NCBI RefSeq assembly: GCF_963678635.1
Contig: NC_087069.1
Location: forward strand, 42,059,883 to 42,123,882
DNA length: 64,000 bases
Direction of reading: 5' to 3'
Origin: Symsagittifera roscoffensis
Taxonomy: Eukaryota > Xenacoelomorpha > Acoela > Convolutidae
Shown here: positions 34,695-45,713 of the stretch, piece by piece
Numbering within the stretch: the first letter of the stretch is position 1
Layout of the letters: each line of letters opens with the position of its first letter
Translations under genes and position numbers: made by a program
The notes under the pieces: model-generated
Databases searched by the model: none
Seen by the model: the letters and a program-made list of their open reading frames with translations, nothing else
Told to the model about the DNA's origin: nothing

Positions 34695-36575
34695 TTGAAT
34701 CGAAAAGAATACGGCACGGTGATGACCTCGGAGGCAAACGAAGTCGGGCTTGAGAAGCTGCAGGAAATCTCTTGGAGGGCGGCCCTCCAAAGATACTTCG
34801 ACGAGACGATGCATGCACCTGCGACGGTGGCATCATACCTGGCTCATCCGTGTACAAGAACTGACTTGCAAGTGCGGTTAGCCTGGTGTTTGATGGGGAT
34901 CAAGAAGTCAGAATATTAAGCCAAAAACGATTCAAAATCAAAGGAACAGGAACTGGAATTGATGGAAGCCCTCCGAGTATTGATTTCTAGAGACGATTCG
35001 GCGATAGCCTGGGCTAAGCGTAAAGATGCCCGTTGCTTCGTGAGGTTCGTGGTGGATCGTATCCCCACTCCTGTATTGGGAGAATGCATAAAAACCATTC
35101 GGCAAGGGGGAGTTGATTGTGAACGAAACTTTCTGAGAATACTCCTGGAGCTATATCAGGATAGGCCGCTGGCCGTACTAAATAAGGAGTCGAACGACAT
35201 GGAGAGCTATCGCAGGTTGGAAGAAGTGAGAAGGTATTCCAACAAAGAATTGAAAGTGAGCCGGGAGTTAATTGAAACAATCAGGGCACAGAAAGACTAT
35301 GCAACACTGGGGAAGTTGAAGTCGTTCCAATATGTGTCTGGTATACCAGGGATGGCATATAACCCCTTCGTGATTGAGGAAGCCAGGGAAGCGTACTTTG
35401 ACTATGAGCAAGTTGTAGTACTTGATTTCTGGGTTGAGCGGGTCAAGAAAATTGGCATCTTGATAATGGAACAACCCAAGCTGGGAATTGTTTTGGAAGA
35501 GCAAGTGGTCGAACCCTCGGTTCCCGAGCTGAAGGGGCAAGTGAGTTTTGATTGTGATTCTTGGGACGGTCCCTTGAAAACCAGATTAGTAACCATGTGG
35601 GAACTCATGAAGCCTTCTTGGTGTCCACATCCAAACACCGGCTTAATCTGGGATATGACGGCAGAGGTCACATTGGACTTGGATGATGACGTGAGCCTAC
35701 ACGATTTGACCTTGATATACCATCTGCTGGCCCTGAAGATAACGCAGCAGAAGGACAACTCATCCACGGAACCATCCGAGGGAAGCCCCTCTGATGATTG
35801 GTTGAGACAGGGTACTTGTCAAGCTCTAAGTAGCGGAATGGACGGACATGCGTGCAACTCGGGGCATTGCTTGATTACGCTGAGTGAGCAGCATCGCCAA
35901 CTGGCGCAACTGTATGGGAGGTTGAGCATGTCGAACAAGAGTGGAATGGAGTTGATCGCGGACTGTCATGGAGTAACGGAGGTGAACTTGATCACTGCCT
36001 TGGGATTTTACAGCATGACGAGCTCTATAGAATCGCTGGAACGCCTGGAGCGTGCCCATGGGCTAGTGACGTGCCTTAGTGTGGACGTGTTCCCTGGATC
36101 GCTACAGACAGAGCAAAAGATTGGAGGCTGGCCAAAGGCTCTAGAAAACGAAATGGATTTGAAGGACAGTGAGGCCTATCATAGACCTAATGGTTCGAAA
36201 TATCTGGTGGGTTTGAGATCCGCACTATATTGCAATAGTAGGTATCCTACGCACATGGTGGTGATGGGCGCGAGGACACAGCAGGTGTTGGTCGACCAAT
36301 TCTTCTCTGTGCCAAAGGGCGTGAGGTTGGCCAGGATGTCGGAAAGGTCATATGATTTACTGACGAAGATCATTCGGGCCGTCCCGAAGAGATCTGAAGG
36401 CGAGTTGCAGGACTTAGTGGGTGAAGAGTTCATGAGATTGAACGAGAGTAATGTGAGCGAATTCCAGAGGCAGAAAGCAAGTGGAGCGTTACTCACCGAA
36501 TTCCCGACCAAAAGGACGATGTACCCGAAAAGGACGATGTACACAGGACTATTATGGAAGTCGAACCGTTGCTAG
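34695..36575 (+). pseudogene. Cargo segment I, largest open segment (538 codons), unknown family
   Basis: The longest part runs 34,959-36,575 in one frame; 34,695-34,919 is its likely head. Recognisable texture: helical N-terminus (MEALRVLISRDDSAIAWAKR), RFVVDRIPTPVLGECIKTIR, a central DLDDDVSLHDLTLIYHLLAL, a Cys/His-containing GHACNSGHCLITLSEQHRQL, and a C-terminal MVVMGARTQQVLVDQFFSV followed by LARMSERSYDLLTKIIRAV. No catalytic signature that I know. An open frame this long in an otherwise decayed element is either recent or was under constraint until late. The minus-strand frames here are shadows. Confidence 0.5.
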
Positions 36576-36639
36576 GAGCCTCAGGTATCGAACCCGACGG
36601 AACATACTGATGACCCATGGGGAGTAGCCTTGCCACTGC

Positions 36640-37370
36640 CTGGCGCAGACGTTGTGGTACCCCAAACGCGGGAATCTGGTGTTAGTGTGGGACGTGGAAG
36701 AGTTGTATTCCACGGGGTTGCCCGATCAGAATCAGCAATTGTCGATAGTAGTGGTTAGTGCCATGCTGGCTGCGAGATGGTTAGAAGCTAACGTGGGCAC
36801 GAGTGAGCAGGAGACGGCCGTGCCGACACCTGAGCAACTAAGCAACGTGAAAGTGAACCATGACTTAGATTTTTTCAGAACCACCTGCAAGGTTCTGAGA
36901 ATACCCAAAGCCATTTAGTGGATATGGTCAAGGCAGAGGTTGATGCCTTGGTTCCGTGCAGTGATGACATCATGGATGTATGAACGCTTGAAGCGTCATA
37001 TGTCTAGGAACATGGAAGCCTATCAATATTTCCAGCTAGACATAGGGCCAGGAGCCTAGACGAGAGCATTCCTGACGCACAGAAACGCTGTTACTGCGGT
37101 GAAGCGAGTAGCTGGAGCGCCTTGCGTTACTGAAACAGAAAAGAGAGAGGTCTTACGAGATGACCTAGGACGGATTGTGAGCTTGTGTCTTCACAACAGC
37201 TTTTGCAGGAACCGTGTGCAAAAGGTGAAAGTGGACTTGCTACCTTGTTGCAAACCGAGGCTGTTAGAGCAGGAGAGTTGGGGGCGGCCCGCAACTCTAT
37301 GGTCATGTTGGAGAAGGTTCTAGAAGACAGTGAAACTGAAGAGCAAGAACAAGAAGCAATGGAATGAGGA
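36640..37370 (+). pseudogene. Cargo segment J, end of second cargo block
   Basis: Pieces such as LVLVWDVEELYSTGLPDQNQ and VVSAMLAARWLEANVGTSEQ continue the same codon style, ending in a Glu/Gln-rich stretch (ETEEQEQEAME). It is followed by non-coding sequence. Family not recognised. Confidence 0.42.
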
Positions 37371-37595
37371 AGATGTAATGAGGAAGATGTAACGAGAAAG
37401 ATGTAACGAAGAATAAAAGTGAAGAGTAAAGAGAGAAGGAGAAAAACCTGATTGTCTTTGTGTGTTAAAACTTATACCAATCAACCAAGTTTGATTATTG
37501 AGTCTGTTTAATTTTTTTTTTGATCTAGTTTGGTCAGACCAAGCCTTGGATATTGTTAAAATTGTTGCAATTGTTGAATGAAAATTTTAGTTGTG

Positions 37596-37667
<72 letters not shown>

Positions 37668-38133
37668 AGAGCATAGGTGAGTATATTTACCTATTTAAAC
37701 ACGACTGATGTTTTTAGCCTGTGTAAGGCACGTGTTCACAGTGTGGCGACCTGGTAAGTTTGGGTAAGCTCGCTCGAAGAGGGTGAGTACCTCAATAAAT
37801 TTCCTAGCCACAGAGTTTCTTAGTTTTAATATTGAGGACGAGAGCATAAATAATTGATTATACTTGGTGAGTGACGTGGCCGTTGCTTGGTTGGAAATTA
37901 ATTTGGTTGGAAGTTAATTTTAACGAGTGCGTGGCTGTGCCACGTCCCAACTTTTTGATCAGAAAGAGCGAAAAGAAATTTTATGGCGAGATGACGTAAG
38001 TATTCAGAAAAATTTTTTTATCTAGGACACTCCTCATGGTGCAAATTTTGTGAAAATGTTGAAAAGGCAGTGAGAGTAGTATGATGCCACTTGTGACACC
38101 TAGTGAGTTGAGGTGGAGTAGATAAATTTCATT
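37362..38133 (+). other. Giant Gypsy 3' untranslated region
   Basis: No gene. It opens with three imperfect copies of GGAAGATGTAAYGA (37,366-37,410), contains a (TA)n tract at 37,600-37,665 and ends in a purine-rich GAGTTGAGGTGGAGTAGA (about 38,105-38,122), the best candidate for the polypurine tract that primes plus-strand synthesis, though it is about 11 bases from the LTR. Confidence 0.55.
37600..37665. repeat. (TA)n microsatellite
   Basis: About 33 uninterrupted TA units. Such tracts mutate fast, so the length may be individual-specific. Confidence 0.97.
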
Positions 38134-39110
38134 TGCTAATGAGATTTGTAAGGTTGTTTGGAGAGATCTGGAACACTACTTGACGATAACCCGGTGTTAT
38201 GCGATCAATAGGGACATTGATGGGGACTGTCCGGGGAGTATGTGCCTTTCTGCCAGACTGGCACAGCGCAACCTTCCGACGCAACCTAAAAATAAAAGTA
38301 GAGACATTAATGGTTGAAAATTACTGCAAAGGAGGGTCGGAATATTCGAGAATTTTTAATTTTCAAAGTTTCGATTGACGAAAGAATACTTCTCAGAAAT
38401 ACCAAACACGGCCATTTGGACTAAAAAAAGTGAAAAAATCAGAACAACAACGAAAATAGTGAAAAACAGTTTGACGATAACAATATAAAACAAACCCTCT
38501 TATAGTGACGATCACGCACGATAAGACGCTTAGCGAGAAGGGAGGATTCAGTGGGGAAGTAGTGAAGAGCAGTACCCTCCCGTGCCACGAATTGGGTGTA
38601 ATAACGACGTTTTTACAGGAAAATCACGGAAGCGGAGGCTCGGCCCGCCAGAGACAGTATATGGTGAAGGACTATAATAAACTGACTTTGTAGCTACTCT
38701 GATGCCATAAAACTTTGAATTAACACCGGTTTTGATTGATATTTTAGAATATGAGTAGCTAGGAGGAGGAAAGGGTCAATCCATCTCCAATGGATTTAAT
38801 ATAGAACTGTCACCAAAAACATATTAAAATAGGGTATTCGAGCCGTGTTTTTAATAGCAATCACGTAGTCTGAGGATCCGAGACCCAGCTATGTGGTTGT
38901 GTTCGCTTGTAAACGAAAGCTGATCAAAAGTCGTTTGACTGATTTCCTAAAAATAGTAACTTTTTACTCAGCCCTAAACAGACCAGAAAATCAACTGGCA
39001 AGGTCGATACGGTGAAAAACGAGTAGAATTAAGGTAACTGACGCTTGCCAGTCGTTAATAGGTAATTTTTCTACGCTCCGTCACTGTGTAGTATTTGGGC
39101 AAATGTTACA
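38134..39110 (+). repeat. Giant Gypsy 3' LTR
   Basis: Matches 13,781-14,769. It ends AAATGTTACA, after which BEL/Pao integrase-side sequence resumes (CGTGACTGGCCATTCTG, reading NRDWPFCPNVEVV). Divergence from the 5' LTR is about 6% plus a few indels, the largest about 14 bases. Confidence 0.88.
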
Positions 39111-39114
39111 CTTC

Positions 39115-40480
39115 CTAAGAAACCGTGACTGGCCATTCTGTCCGAATGTTGAGGTAGTCATCAAAATAAGACTCGAAGGTCCCGTTGAAGATAAAATTGA
39201 TACCGCGTCAAGTTTCGTGGCAAGCCCGTCACCCATTTAACCCGACATCAGTTGACCTGGAAAGAGCTCTTTTGTTAGGCTGTTACGTACCGTAGCATTC
39301 ATACTCAGGTCAAATCTTCAGTTACTTTATTATCGTGAAGAAAGATCAAACCTTCCGAGCTCGAAAATGCAAAAACAAAACTTTTGCGACACTCTCCCGT
39401 ATATCGATCCTGGTGGTCTTCTCCAGTGTACTGGCCGCATAAGCCGTTTTTCTGAAATCGAATTCAAAACAAAAACTTCCATCATACTTGATGGTCATCA
39501 CCACTTATTGGAAACAATTGTAAATCATCTGCCCCAAATATGAGCATCAATCTATGGAATGTCGACGTTCTGTCATCCAGTTGCATTATGCTATCTTAAA
39601 TAAGGGTTTCGACTTCGAACATTGAGCTTAAATGCGTGATTTGTCGTAAACGGAATTTGAAAACCCTGGCACCGTTGATATCTGAGCTGCCAGTCGAGCG
39701 TTTAGAATACCGCCAGACGTCGTACAGTAACTGCGGCGTAGACTACTTCGAACCCTTCTATGAAACGGTTCCGAGAAACGAAAAGAAATTTTTTCACTTT
39801 GCAGACCACAAGAGCCATCCACATAAAAGTTGTTCAATCAATGGACGCTAGCTCTTGCGTAACTGGAATCGAAAGGTTCAGCGCTAGGCGTAGAACCCCA
39901 TCATTTTTTTGGTCTGACAATGTAACGAACTTTTTCAGCGCCGAGAAAGAGCTTTTTCTGTGCACTCGAACGTGAATTGGCCTAGCACCTGCCCTTTTTG
40001 TACAAAAAGGTGTAGAATAGATGTACAACCCTCCATCAGCGCCACACCATGGTCGCTCGTGGGAAGGGCTTGTACGTAGTTGCAAGAGAGTGCTCTACTC
40101 GATACTCGGACCTCGTAAAATAACTGAAGAAGTTTTTCAGGCAACTTACTGCCCTATGGCGCAGTCTTTAAATACACGTCCTCCTACACCTGTTAGCATT
40201 GACCAAAAAGAACTTGAGGCACATACGCCTAACCATTCTTTAGTGGGACAGCATTCCGTGATTTTTCCTTCAGTAGCAACGAACGATCACTTCCACCACC
40301 GCAATCGATACTTTCGCGCACAATTATATGCCATAGCCAACTCGACTCGATGGTTGCGAGAGTAATAACCTTCTCTCAACAAACGCCGTAAGTGGAACAA
40401 CCCCGCCGAACATGACCTCAAGTCAAGAGAGCTTGTTTAGATTGTCAAGTAAAAAGCCCCAGTTCTCCTGGAAAGTTTCT
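39115..40480 (+). pseudogene. BEL/Pao integrase remnant, continuation after the giant insertion
   Basis: Begins with the NRDWPFCPN-type linker that normally follows the GAR-D linker seen before 13.78 kb. It then shows CVICRKRN-like zinc-binding sequence, NCGVDYFEPFYETVPRNEKK (catalytic Asp region), RAIHIKVVQSMDASSCVTGI, the second-Asp WSDNVTNFFSAEKEL and the Glu-containing NPPSAPHHGRSWEGLVRSCK. These match BEL/Pao integrase in order. A TPVSIDQKELEAHTPNHSLV segment and a decayed C-terminus follow. It is the right-hand half of the element that starts at 8.58 kb. Confidence 0.9.
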
Positions 40481-40493
40481 TTCTCTCCCCTAC

Positions 40494-40695
40494 TTTTTTT
40501 CTCTCCTAAAAAGGATGCTTCTTGTTGATTTCGTCAAAGAAAGTGCGAAAAACTTATCCAAGAGTTTTGGCGTTCAGTAAAATTTTGGCTTGTTTAATGG
40601 GAATTTTTGAAAAATTATTAGTTAAGCGAATAAAAGGTTTTGTTGTTTGGAGCTCAATGATTTAAAAACAAGATAATTAACGCGCGTTATATAGT
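40494..40695 (+). repeat. BEL/Pao 3' LTR, left part
   Basis: Matches 8,584-8,784 up to CGCGCGTTATATAGT, where the small inverted-repeat element is inserted. Confidence 0.85.
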
Positions 40696-41313
40696 GCTCA
40701 TTAATTACGCATGAGCGATTGGTTTAAGCATTCAAAACTAAGTGAACTAAGTCATATGGTCATGATGTCCAGATAAAAGACGCGAAAGTTTTGCCTTTTA
40801 AACTACATCGTGACTTGGGTAGAGTGAAAAAGAAAGTAATAAAAAAAAGCTTGAGAACTTTTTTGTCTCTTTCAAACTGGTTTATAAGTGCAGATTTTGC
40901 TGTGGTTTTGCCCCGATTCACATGGAGTCCTAAGCATTCGATTTGTTCTCATGTGAAAACAATTTAGAGGCAATGTTTTCACTTGAAATTTAAGTGAGAA
41001 AGGCAAAATATAGCTCGAACTTTACATAGACAGACAAGCCGCATTGGCCGAGAGGCTAACGCAACTGCGCATAGGCTCAAATCTTCTGCGAAAAATGGCC
41101 TTCGGTGTGGGTTGGAGAACCTCTCGCCCCAAATTATTTTACTATTTCTATAAATAAATTACGTAATGATAGGTTCATAAAACGTAAAATCAATCGATTT
41201 CGACCTTGTTTGACCTCGAAGAGACAGGTTTCTGGTTGCTAACTTTCGTGTTTGCTGTGATCTATTGCTGCAAAAAGTTCATACGACAATGATTGCATGT
41301 GCGTTTTATGATT
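40696..41313. mobile_element. Small non-autonomous element with terminal inverted repeats
   Basis: It is absent from the BEL 5' LTR at the corresponding point (TATAGTCTGTGTTAATG at about 8,780-8,796) and is flanked by a TATAGT duplication (40,690-40,695 and 41,314-41,319). Its ends are imperfect inverted repeats: TCATTAATTACGCATGAGC at the left against TCATAAAACGCACATGC read from the right. There is no transposase. The superfamily is unclear, since a 6 bp duplication fits none of the common ones well. It contains the tRNA-like stretch at 41,038-41,131. Confidence 0.7.
41038..41131 (+). tRNA. Degraded tRNA-Leu(CAA)-like sequence (pseudogene or SINE-type head)
   Basis: TGGCCGAGAGGCTAACGCA matches the tRNA A box and D arm of leucine tRNAs. 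AGG-CTCAAAT-CTT is a plausible seven-base anticodon loop with anticodon CAA, followed by an extended variable arm as in tRNA-Leu. The B-box region (GGGTTGGAGAACC) departs from GGTTCGANTCC, and the acceptor strands GCCGCAT and TCGCCCC pair poorly. I therefore call it a pseudogene or tRNA-derived module inside the small inverted-repeat element, not a working tRNA. Confidence 0.6.
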
Positions 41314-41477
41314 TATAGTCTGTGTTAATGTTTGATTCTGTTCAGAAATTTTTCGATTCATTCTGCATTCATTATCGATTTATTATGCTGTACTTTTCCG
41401 GATAAAATCTCAGCAAAACGACTCTTTTGGAACCCGTTTTTTCTTCAACCACTGAAAACCGATCTACCCTACAACAA
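41314..41477 (+). repeat. BEL/Pao 3' LTR, right part
   Basis: After the insertion, CTGTGTTAATGTTTGATTCTG resumes (in two pieces CTGTGTTAATG and TTTGATTCTGTTCAGAAA) and follows the 5' LTR to a CTACAACAACCGG end. Confidence 0.8.
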
Positions 41478-44264
41478 CCGGACCCGAACATGAGTGGTGA
41501 AAATAGGCAACTTGGACATTTTAATCTAGTTTCCGCACAAACGCTGCCAACGATAAGCACCTCATTCTATTAAGCCTACTAGTTCAAGAGGATTATTCTG
41601 AGAGTTAAAAAACGAGCTCCTAAAGTGAATAGATAAATGTGGTTGCAGAAAAAAAACAATTCTTGAAATGATCAACTTGTTTTCAACATGTTTTGATTAG
41701 AGTTTTGATATCGGAAAAAATATGTTTGTTAGCTTGTTACAGGTACTGATAATTCACAATAGCTGTTAGTTTTTTCGACAAGTTGCGTTAAAATTATATC
41801 TTTTGAAAAAAATACACAGAGTCAATTATTTGAGAAAGGTTAGTGAATTATTTTGTCACCTAACTCTAAGTTAGCTTTACTAGCGTTATACATCTATGAA
41901 AAGTAGTTGAGCACGCGCAGCCAAAAACAATAGTTGCTCTACGTGTACATACAATTTTTTTTTGAATCTGACTAATTTCACCATGTGCTTATAAAATGGC
42001 TTAAGTAAACGTGAAAAAAGTAAGAGAAAAAATCAAAGTAACAAATCGGAACTACTTGTTTACATACAATTTATGAGGCTAATCAACCGAAATAATTTTT
42101 GTCTAATCGCATAAAGACTTATAATAAAATGTGTTGGCGTACAGTTTTCTTTTTCTCTATCAATTGGTAAGTTTACATTTTCATTTATTTTTTTACACGC
42201 CTTCTCACTGAAGCTGCGTTGAGAATATTTAAGCATATGGGCTGAAAGTGAAATAGAGGGTTACTACCATTTAACTAATTATAAAACTAATTCCGCGTCC
42301 AACACTATCTGATTGGTTCTCACATTTTACTTAGTTTTTTAAATAAAATTCGAGATTGTAAACATGAAAGTTTCAATTTTGAGATTGTAAACGTTTCACT
42401 ATTTTACAAAAGTTAACTGATCGATCGTTTTGGAAACGAATTGGAATAAAGATAACCTCAAACTAAATTAGTTTTTACTATGCTTTCTTACAGATCCATT
42501 GATTCCTGGAGCTTAAGAAAAAACTGAAATTAGTATAGGAAATAAAATTTAAAGGAAACTAACTATCCAAAACAGACACCATGGCAAATAGGCGGTTGCC
42601 AACACCTGAAAATAATCTATATCTATCAACATCTCAGTAGTTTTTCACTTTTCGACCTCAAAGTTGAACACACATTTACTTCGCATTGAAAACTTTGGTC
42701 AAAAGTATTCGTAACTTTTGTTATTTGAATCATGTTATGGATTTTGCTAAGCAAGGCCAGATTAAATTATGTGCTAACACAATATTTCGTGAGGTTTTGA
42801 TGATAAAAATAAACATAAAAACGTTCTAAAGGAAAAGAACGATAAAAAAAACAAAATATATTCAAGTTTGTTCGTATCTTATAAAAGCCAACTGATCATA
42901 TGTCTATTAAATCACAACCTATTACTTTTCTCATCAGTTTTTGATTATAAGCAAGGTCATGGTTAAAATTCATTCATTTCCAGAGTCCTAAACTATGTTT
43001 AAAATGAATCAATGCTTAACTTTAGGTATGGTTCATATGTTTAAAACAACATTTGTATTACTCTTCTGATAAAAAAATATTTCCTTATTTCCTTTTTGAG
43101 CTATTAGTTTTTTTATTTATTTGATTCTTTTATTAAAAGTTGAATATCAACAAACTTCTTAAATATAGGTTCAATCAATTATTTTGTCGATCAACTTCAT
43201 CAAATAGCTATTGATTATAGAGCTATTTCCAATAATCCACATCCAGACGCAAGCTGAAGATTTGTACTAAAGTAAATTAGTTTGAACGATGTATCCGCGG
43301 TGATCTTTACTGTCCTTGATTTTTATTCAACTGAAACTAAACTTAATATTGTTGAAATGTTTGACATAGAGGATCAATAAAAAAGAAACAGAAAAAACTG
43401 GCAGTATAGATCAGGTACTGTAGAAAGGCAAACTTTCTATCTACTGTGGTAAGCGTTATCAAGGTAACAGGTGCGTTTTTTCAAATTCTTTCAATCTCAG
43501 TGTCAAAATTTCCGACGTGACAGGATATTGAAATACTTGCAGTAAAATTATAGTACTAGTTGGCTGAAGGGCTTGGTTTTTTACCAAACATATCTCTTGA
43601 GAAAGTTGCATTGCAAATTCACAACATCTGCCAAAAGTTGCGATGAAATAAAAAAAAGATTCACGGAAATACACTCCAGGTATTCTAGAAAAATTACTAT
43701 CAATTGATTCAATGGAGTTTTTTATACAAGCAAGAGGATGAATCGCTACTTTTTATTTCAAAAATTGAGAAAAAAAATTCAGAATACTTTTTAATATCCA
43801 AACTCAATTTCCCCTTATAATCAAAATGGAAAAGAAATGTCCGATTTCTGCTATTTTTAAATAAGGCAGAATAATTTGCAGAATCAATAGATGGAAAACA
43901 AAACAAATAGTCAAAAAGGAGCGAGCGAAATTGATATCATCACTTATCTCAGTCATTATTGATGCCAGTAGTTGTTGATCGTAAAAAAGCTTCAAAATGA
44001 AAGTGCTGACATTATTTTTATTGATCTTAACACGATAAAATCTTTCCACTGTTGATGAAAAACGCAATTTAGTTAACAATTATTATTTTTTAAAACCTTC
44101 AAATTATATTAGACATTCATCAAGAAAATCCCGAAATTAGCGCTAATTTTAAAACTGATCACACAAAAATGATACGGCGATTTCAGTGTTGTATGAATAA
44201 CTCTTTCGTAACTTGTAAATAATGCAATCAAAGCATTAAGTAGTATATGTTGGATTCAAATAGT
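41478..44264. other. AT-rich spacer, no gene seen
   Basis: About 2.8 kb at low GC with short overlapping open frames. Minus-strand frames at 43,459-43,674 and 43,804-44,079 are Phe/Ile/Leu-rich and lack any recognisable motif. They could be decayed parts of the Polinton remnant further on, but nothing in the sequence shows it. Confidence 0.5.
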
Positions 44265-44325
44265 CGTAAAGGGTGCTGACCTCCTTGTTTGAGATAGGCT
44301 ATAAGTATCCGGTCAGCACTCTACG
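44265..44325. repeat. Short hairpin
   Basis: CGTAAAGGGTGCTGACC and GGTCAGCACTCTACG are near-complementary arms of about 15 bp with a 29-base loop. No flanking duplication is visible. It could be a tiny foldback element remnant or a structured RNA. Confidence 0.5.
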
Positions 44326-45700
44326 TATTAAGATAGTGTATATATTTCAGAGTTTCAGATGTTAAGATGCGAAGTTTTGAAAAAAGTTGGTTTTCAAAAC
44401 GTTCTTGGTGCCAAAGTTTGCCATGTATTAAGCTAGGGTATAAATTTCTCTTTGTATTAAAATAAGTAACAGAAATTCTATGAAATAAGATAGGATGAAG
44501 ATTCTGTAATGATACAATGTTTCAGCATCATTGTAAGAACTCTTGCATAAATTTCTGGAGAAATTTTCAAATTGATGGGACAAATTCTGTCGCTTGTTCC
44601 CTAATTGGTTTATGTCGTCGTTGTATTACGCGTAGAGTGTAGAGGGAAAGTTTGTTTTTTATTTCATGTTAGATCAGCTCCAACAGTTTTTGAGAAAAAA
44701 TTAGGTTGTTTTCTGTACAAACTTCAAACACGATAAAACTTTATTTAATTTGAGCTAAAACTTGTTTTTATATGGTGTTCTAACTACTTAACGTAATTCT
44801 TTTTCTAGGTAAAAGCTTACCTTATTCTACTTAAAATACAACAAATCAAGTTTTCCCAGAATGAGATTAATGTTACAAAGAAAGAATATAAATTACTGCA
44901 TCATATAACAATTTTGATGCAAAAGTTTAGATTTACAAAAAAAAACAAAATTGTACTTTTACTGAAAACTACTGATAAAATTTAAAACACTATTATCATT
45001 AATGTTATTCAAGTTCTTCTGTAAGAAATTCAATAGAATAAATGCTGAATGAATTGTGTAAAAACCGCACACATGGTCTGTTTTTTGAAATCCTTTCAAC
45101 CATTCGCTGAAACTTTGTTACTAAAAAAAATAGTTTTGTCGTTTTTTTCCTAATAAATCTGCATTTTAGAAATATTTGTCTAGTCGTGTAACCATCATCA
45201 ATTATTCAGTTCTATCCTTGCTCGGAGATGAGTTGATAATTGCAAAAGATTATTGTGAATATTGAGAACTTGATCTGCTGGATAGAGTCCAATATATTTA
45301 ATTCTAATTTCAGTATTCTTTTAAATAGTTTGCACCAGTAAAAAACTATCCATCATAGCAATTGTTAGCTAATTTAAATCTGAAGAGAAACAAATCGATC
45401 ATTTCATAGTACAATTTAGGATGGAAAATAAGATAGATGACATACAAACGTACAGGACCAAGATAGTCGAACAATGCTTCACAGTCTAGGTTGTAGAATT
45501 GTATCGGTTTTTTTTATTATAACAGCAATCATTGTCTACTTTTTCCAGAGACTTAGGTCTGAAAAAAAAATGAACACGACAAGTACAATCACAATGAAAA
45601 ATCTCGAAAAAATTCCAAGAATTTTGAAGGAACCGAAAAATCAAGTGAGGATAACTATTTTAGCGACTGTTCCGCATTTGTCAGTTTGATTGTTTGATAG
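44326..45700. other. AT-rich spacer, no gene seen
   Basis: One plus-strand frame at 45,474-45,689 starts with a hydrophobic segment (IVSVFFIITAIIVYFFQ) that could span a membrane, but composition alone can produce this in AT-rich DNA and no homology is apparent. Confidence 0.45.
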
Positions 45701-45713
45701 TCTTTATTCCAAA

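Larger units (their letters stand above)
13781..39110 (+). mobile_element. Giant Ty3/Gypsy LTR element (about 25.3 kb) with macro and SGNH cargo
   Basis: Bounded by direct LTRs at 13,781-14,769 and 38,134-39,110, nested in the BEL/Pao element. Order: LTR, primer site, long leader, duplicated gag, protease, RT, RNase H, integrase, acidic tail, macro-domain segment, AT-rich gap, then about 8.6 kb of further open segments including an SGNH hydrolase, then 3' LTR. The whole internal part has similar base composition and codon style (AGA/AGG, GAG, GAC rich), unlike the AT-rich flanks, which supports one element. It is broken, with roughly two dozen disruptions. LTR divergence is about 6% (about 57 differences over about 900 aligned bases, by eye). 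Metazoan precedents for giant Gypsy elements exist (planarian Burro), but I do not know of one with this cargo. Confidence 0.85.
8584..41477 (+). mobile_element. BEL/Pao LTR retroelement fossil, split by later insertions
   Basis: Both LTRs and a gag-protease-RT-RNase H-integrase order are present. The coding part stops near 13.78 kb in the RNase H/integrase linker and resumes at about 39.12 kb with the integrase side, the intervening 25.3 kb being a separate LTR element. A 618-base element also sits in the 3' LTR. The host element's own length is about 7 kb, usual for BEL/Pao. It is badly broken, with well over twenty disruptions. The LTRs differ by roughly 15% by eye, making it the oldest dated element in the window. 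Confidence 0.9.

Noticed and set aside
41038-41131. Working tRNA-Leu gene
   Set aside because: The acceptor strands pair poorly and the B box departs from consensus, and the stretch lies inside a mobile element.
45474-45689. Small host membrane protein
   Set aside because: One hydrophobic segment in AT-rich DNA is weak evidence, and no homology or gene context supports it.
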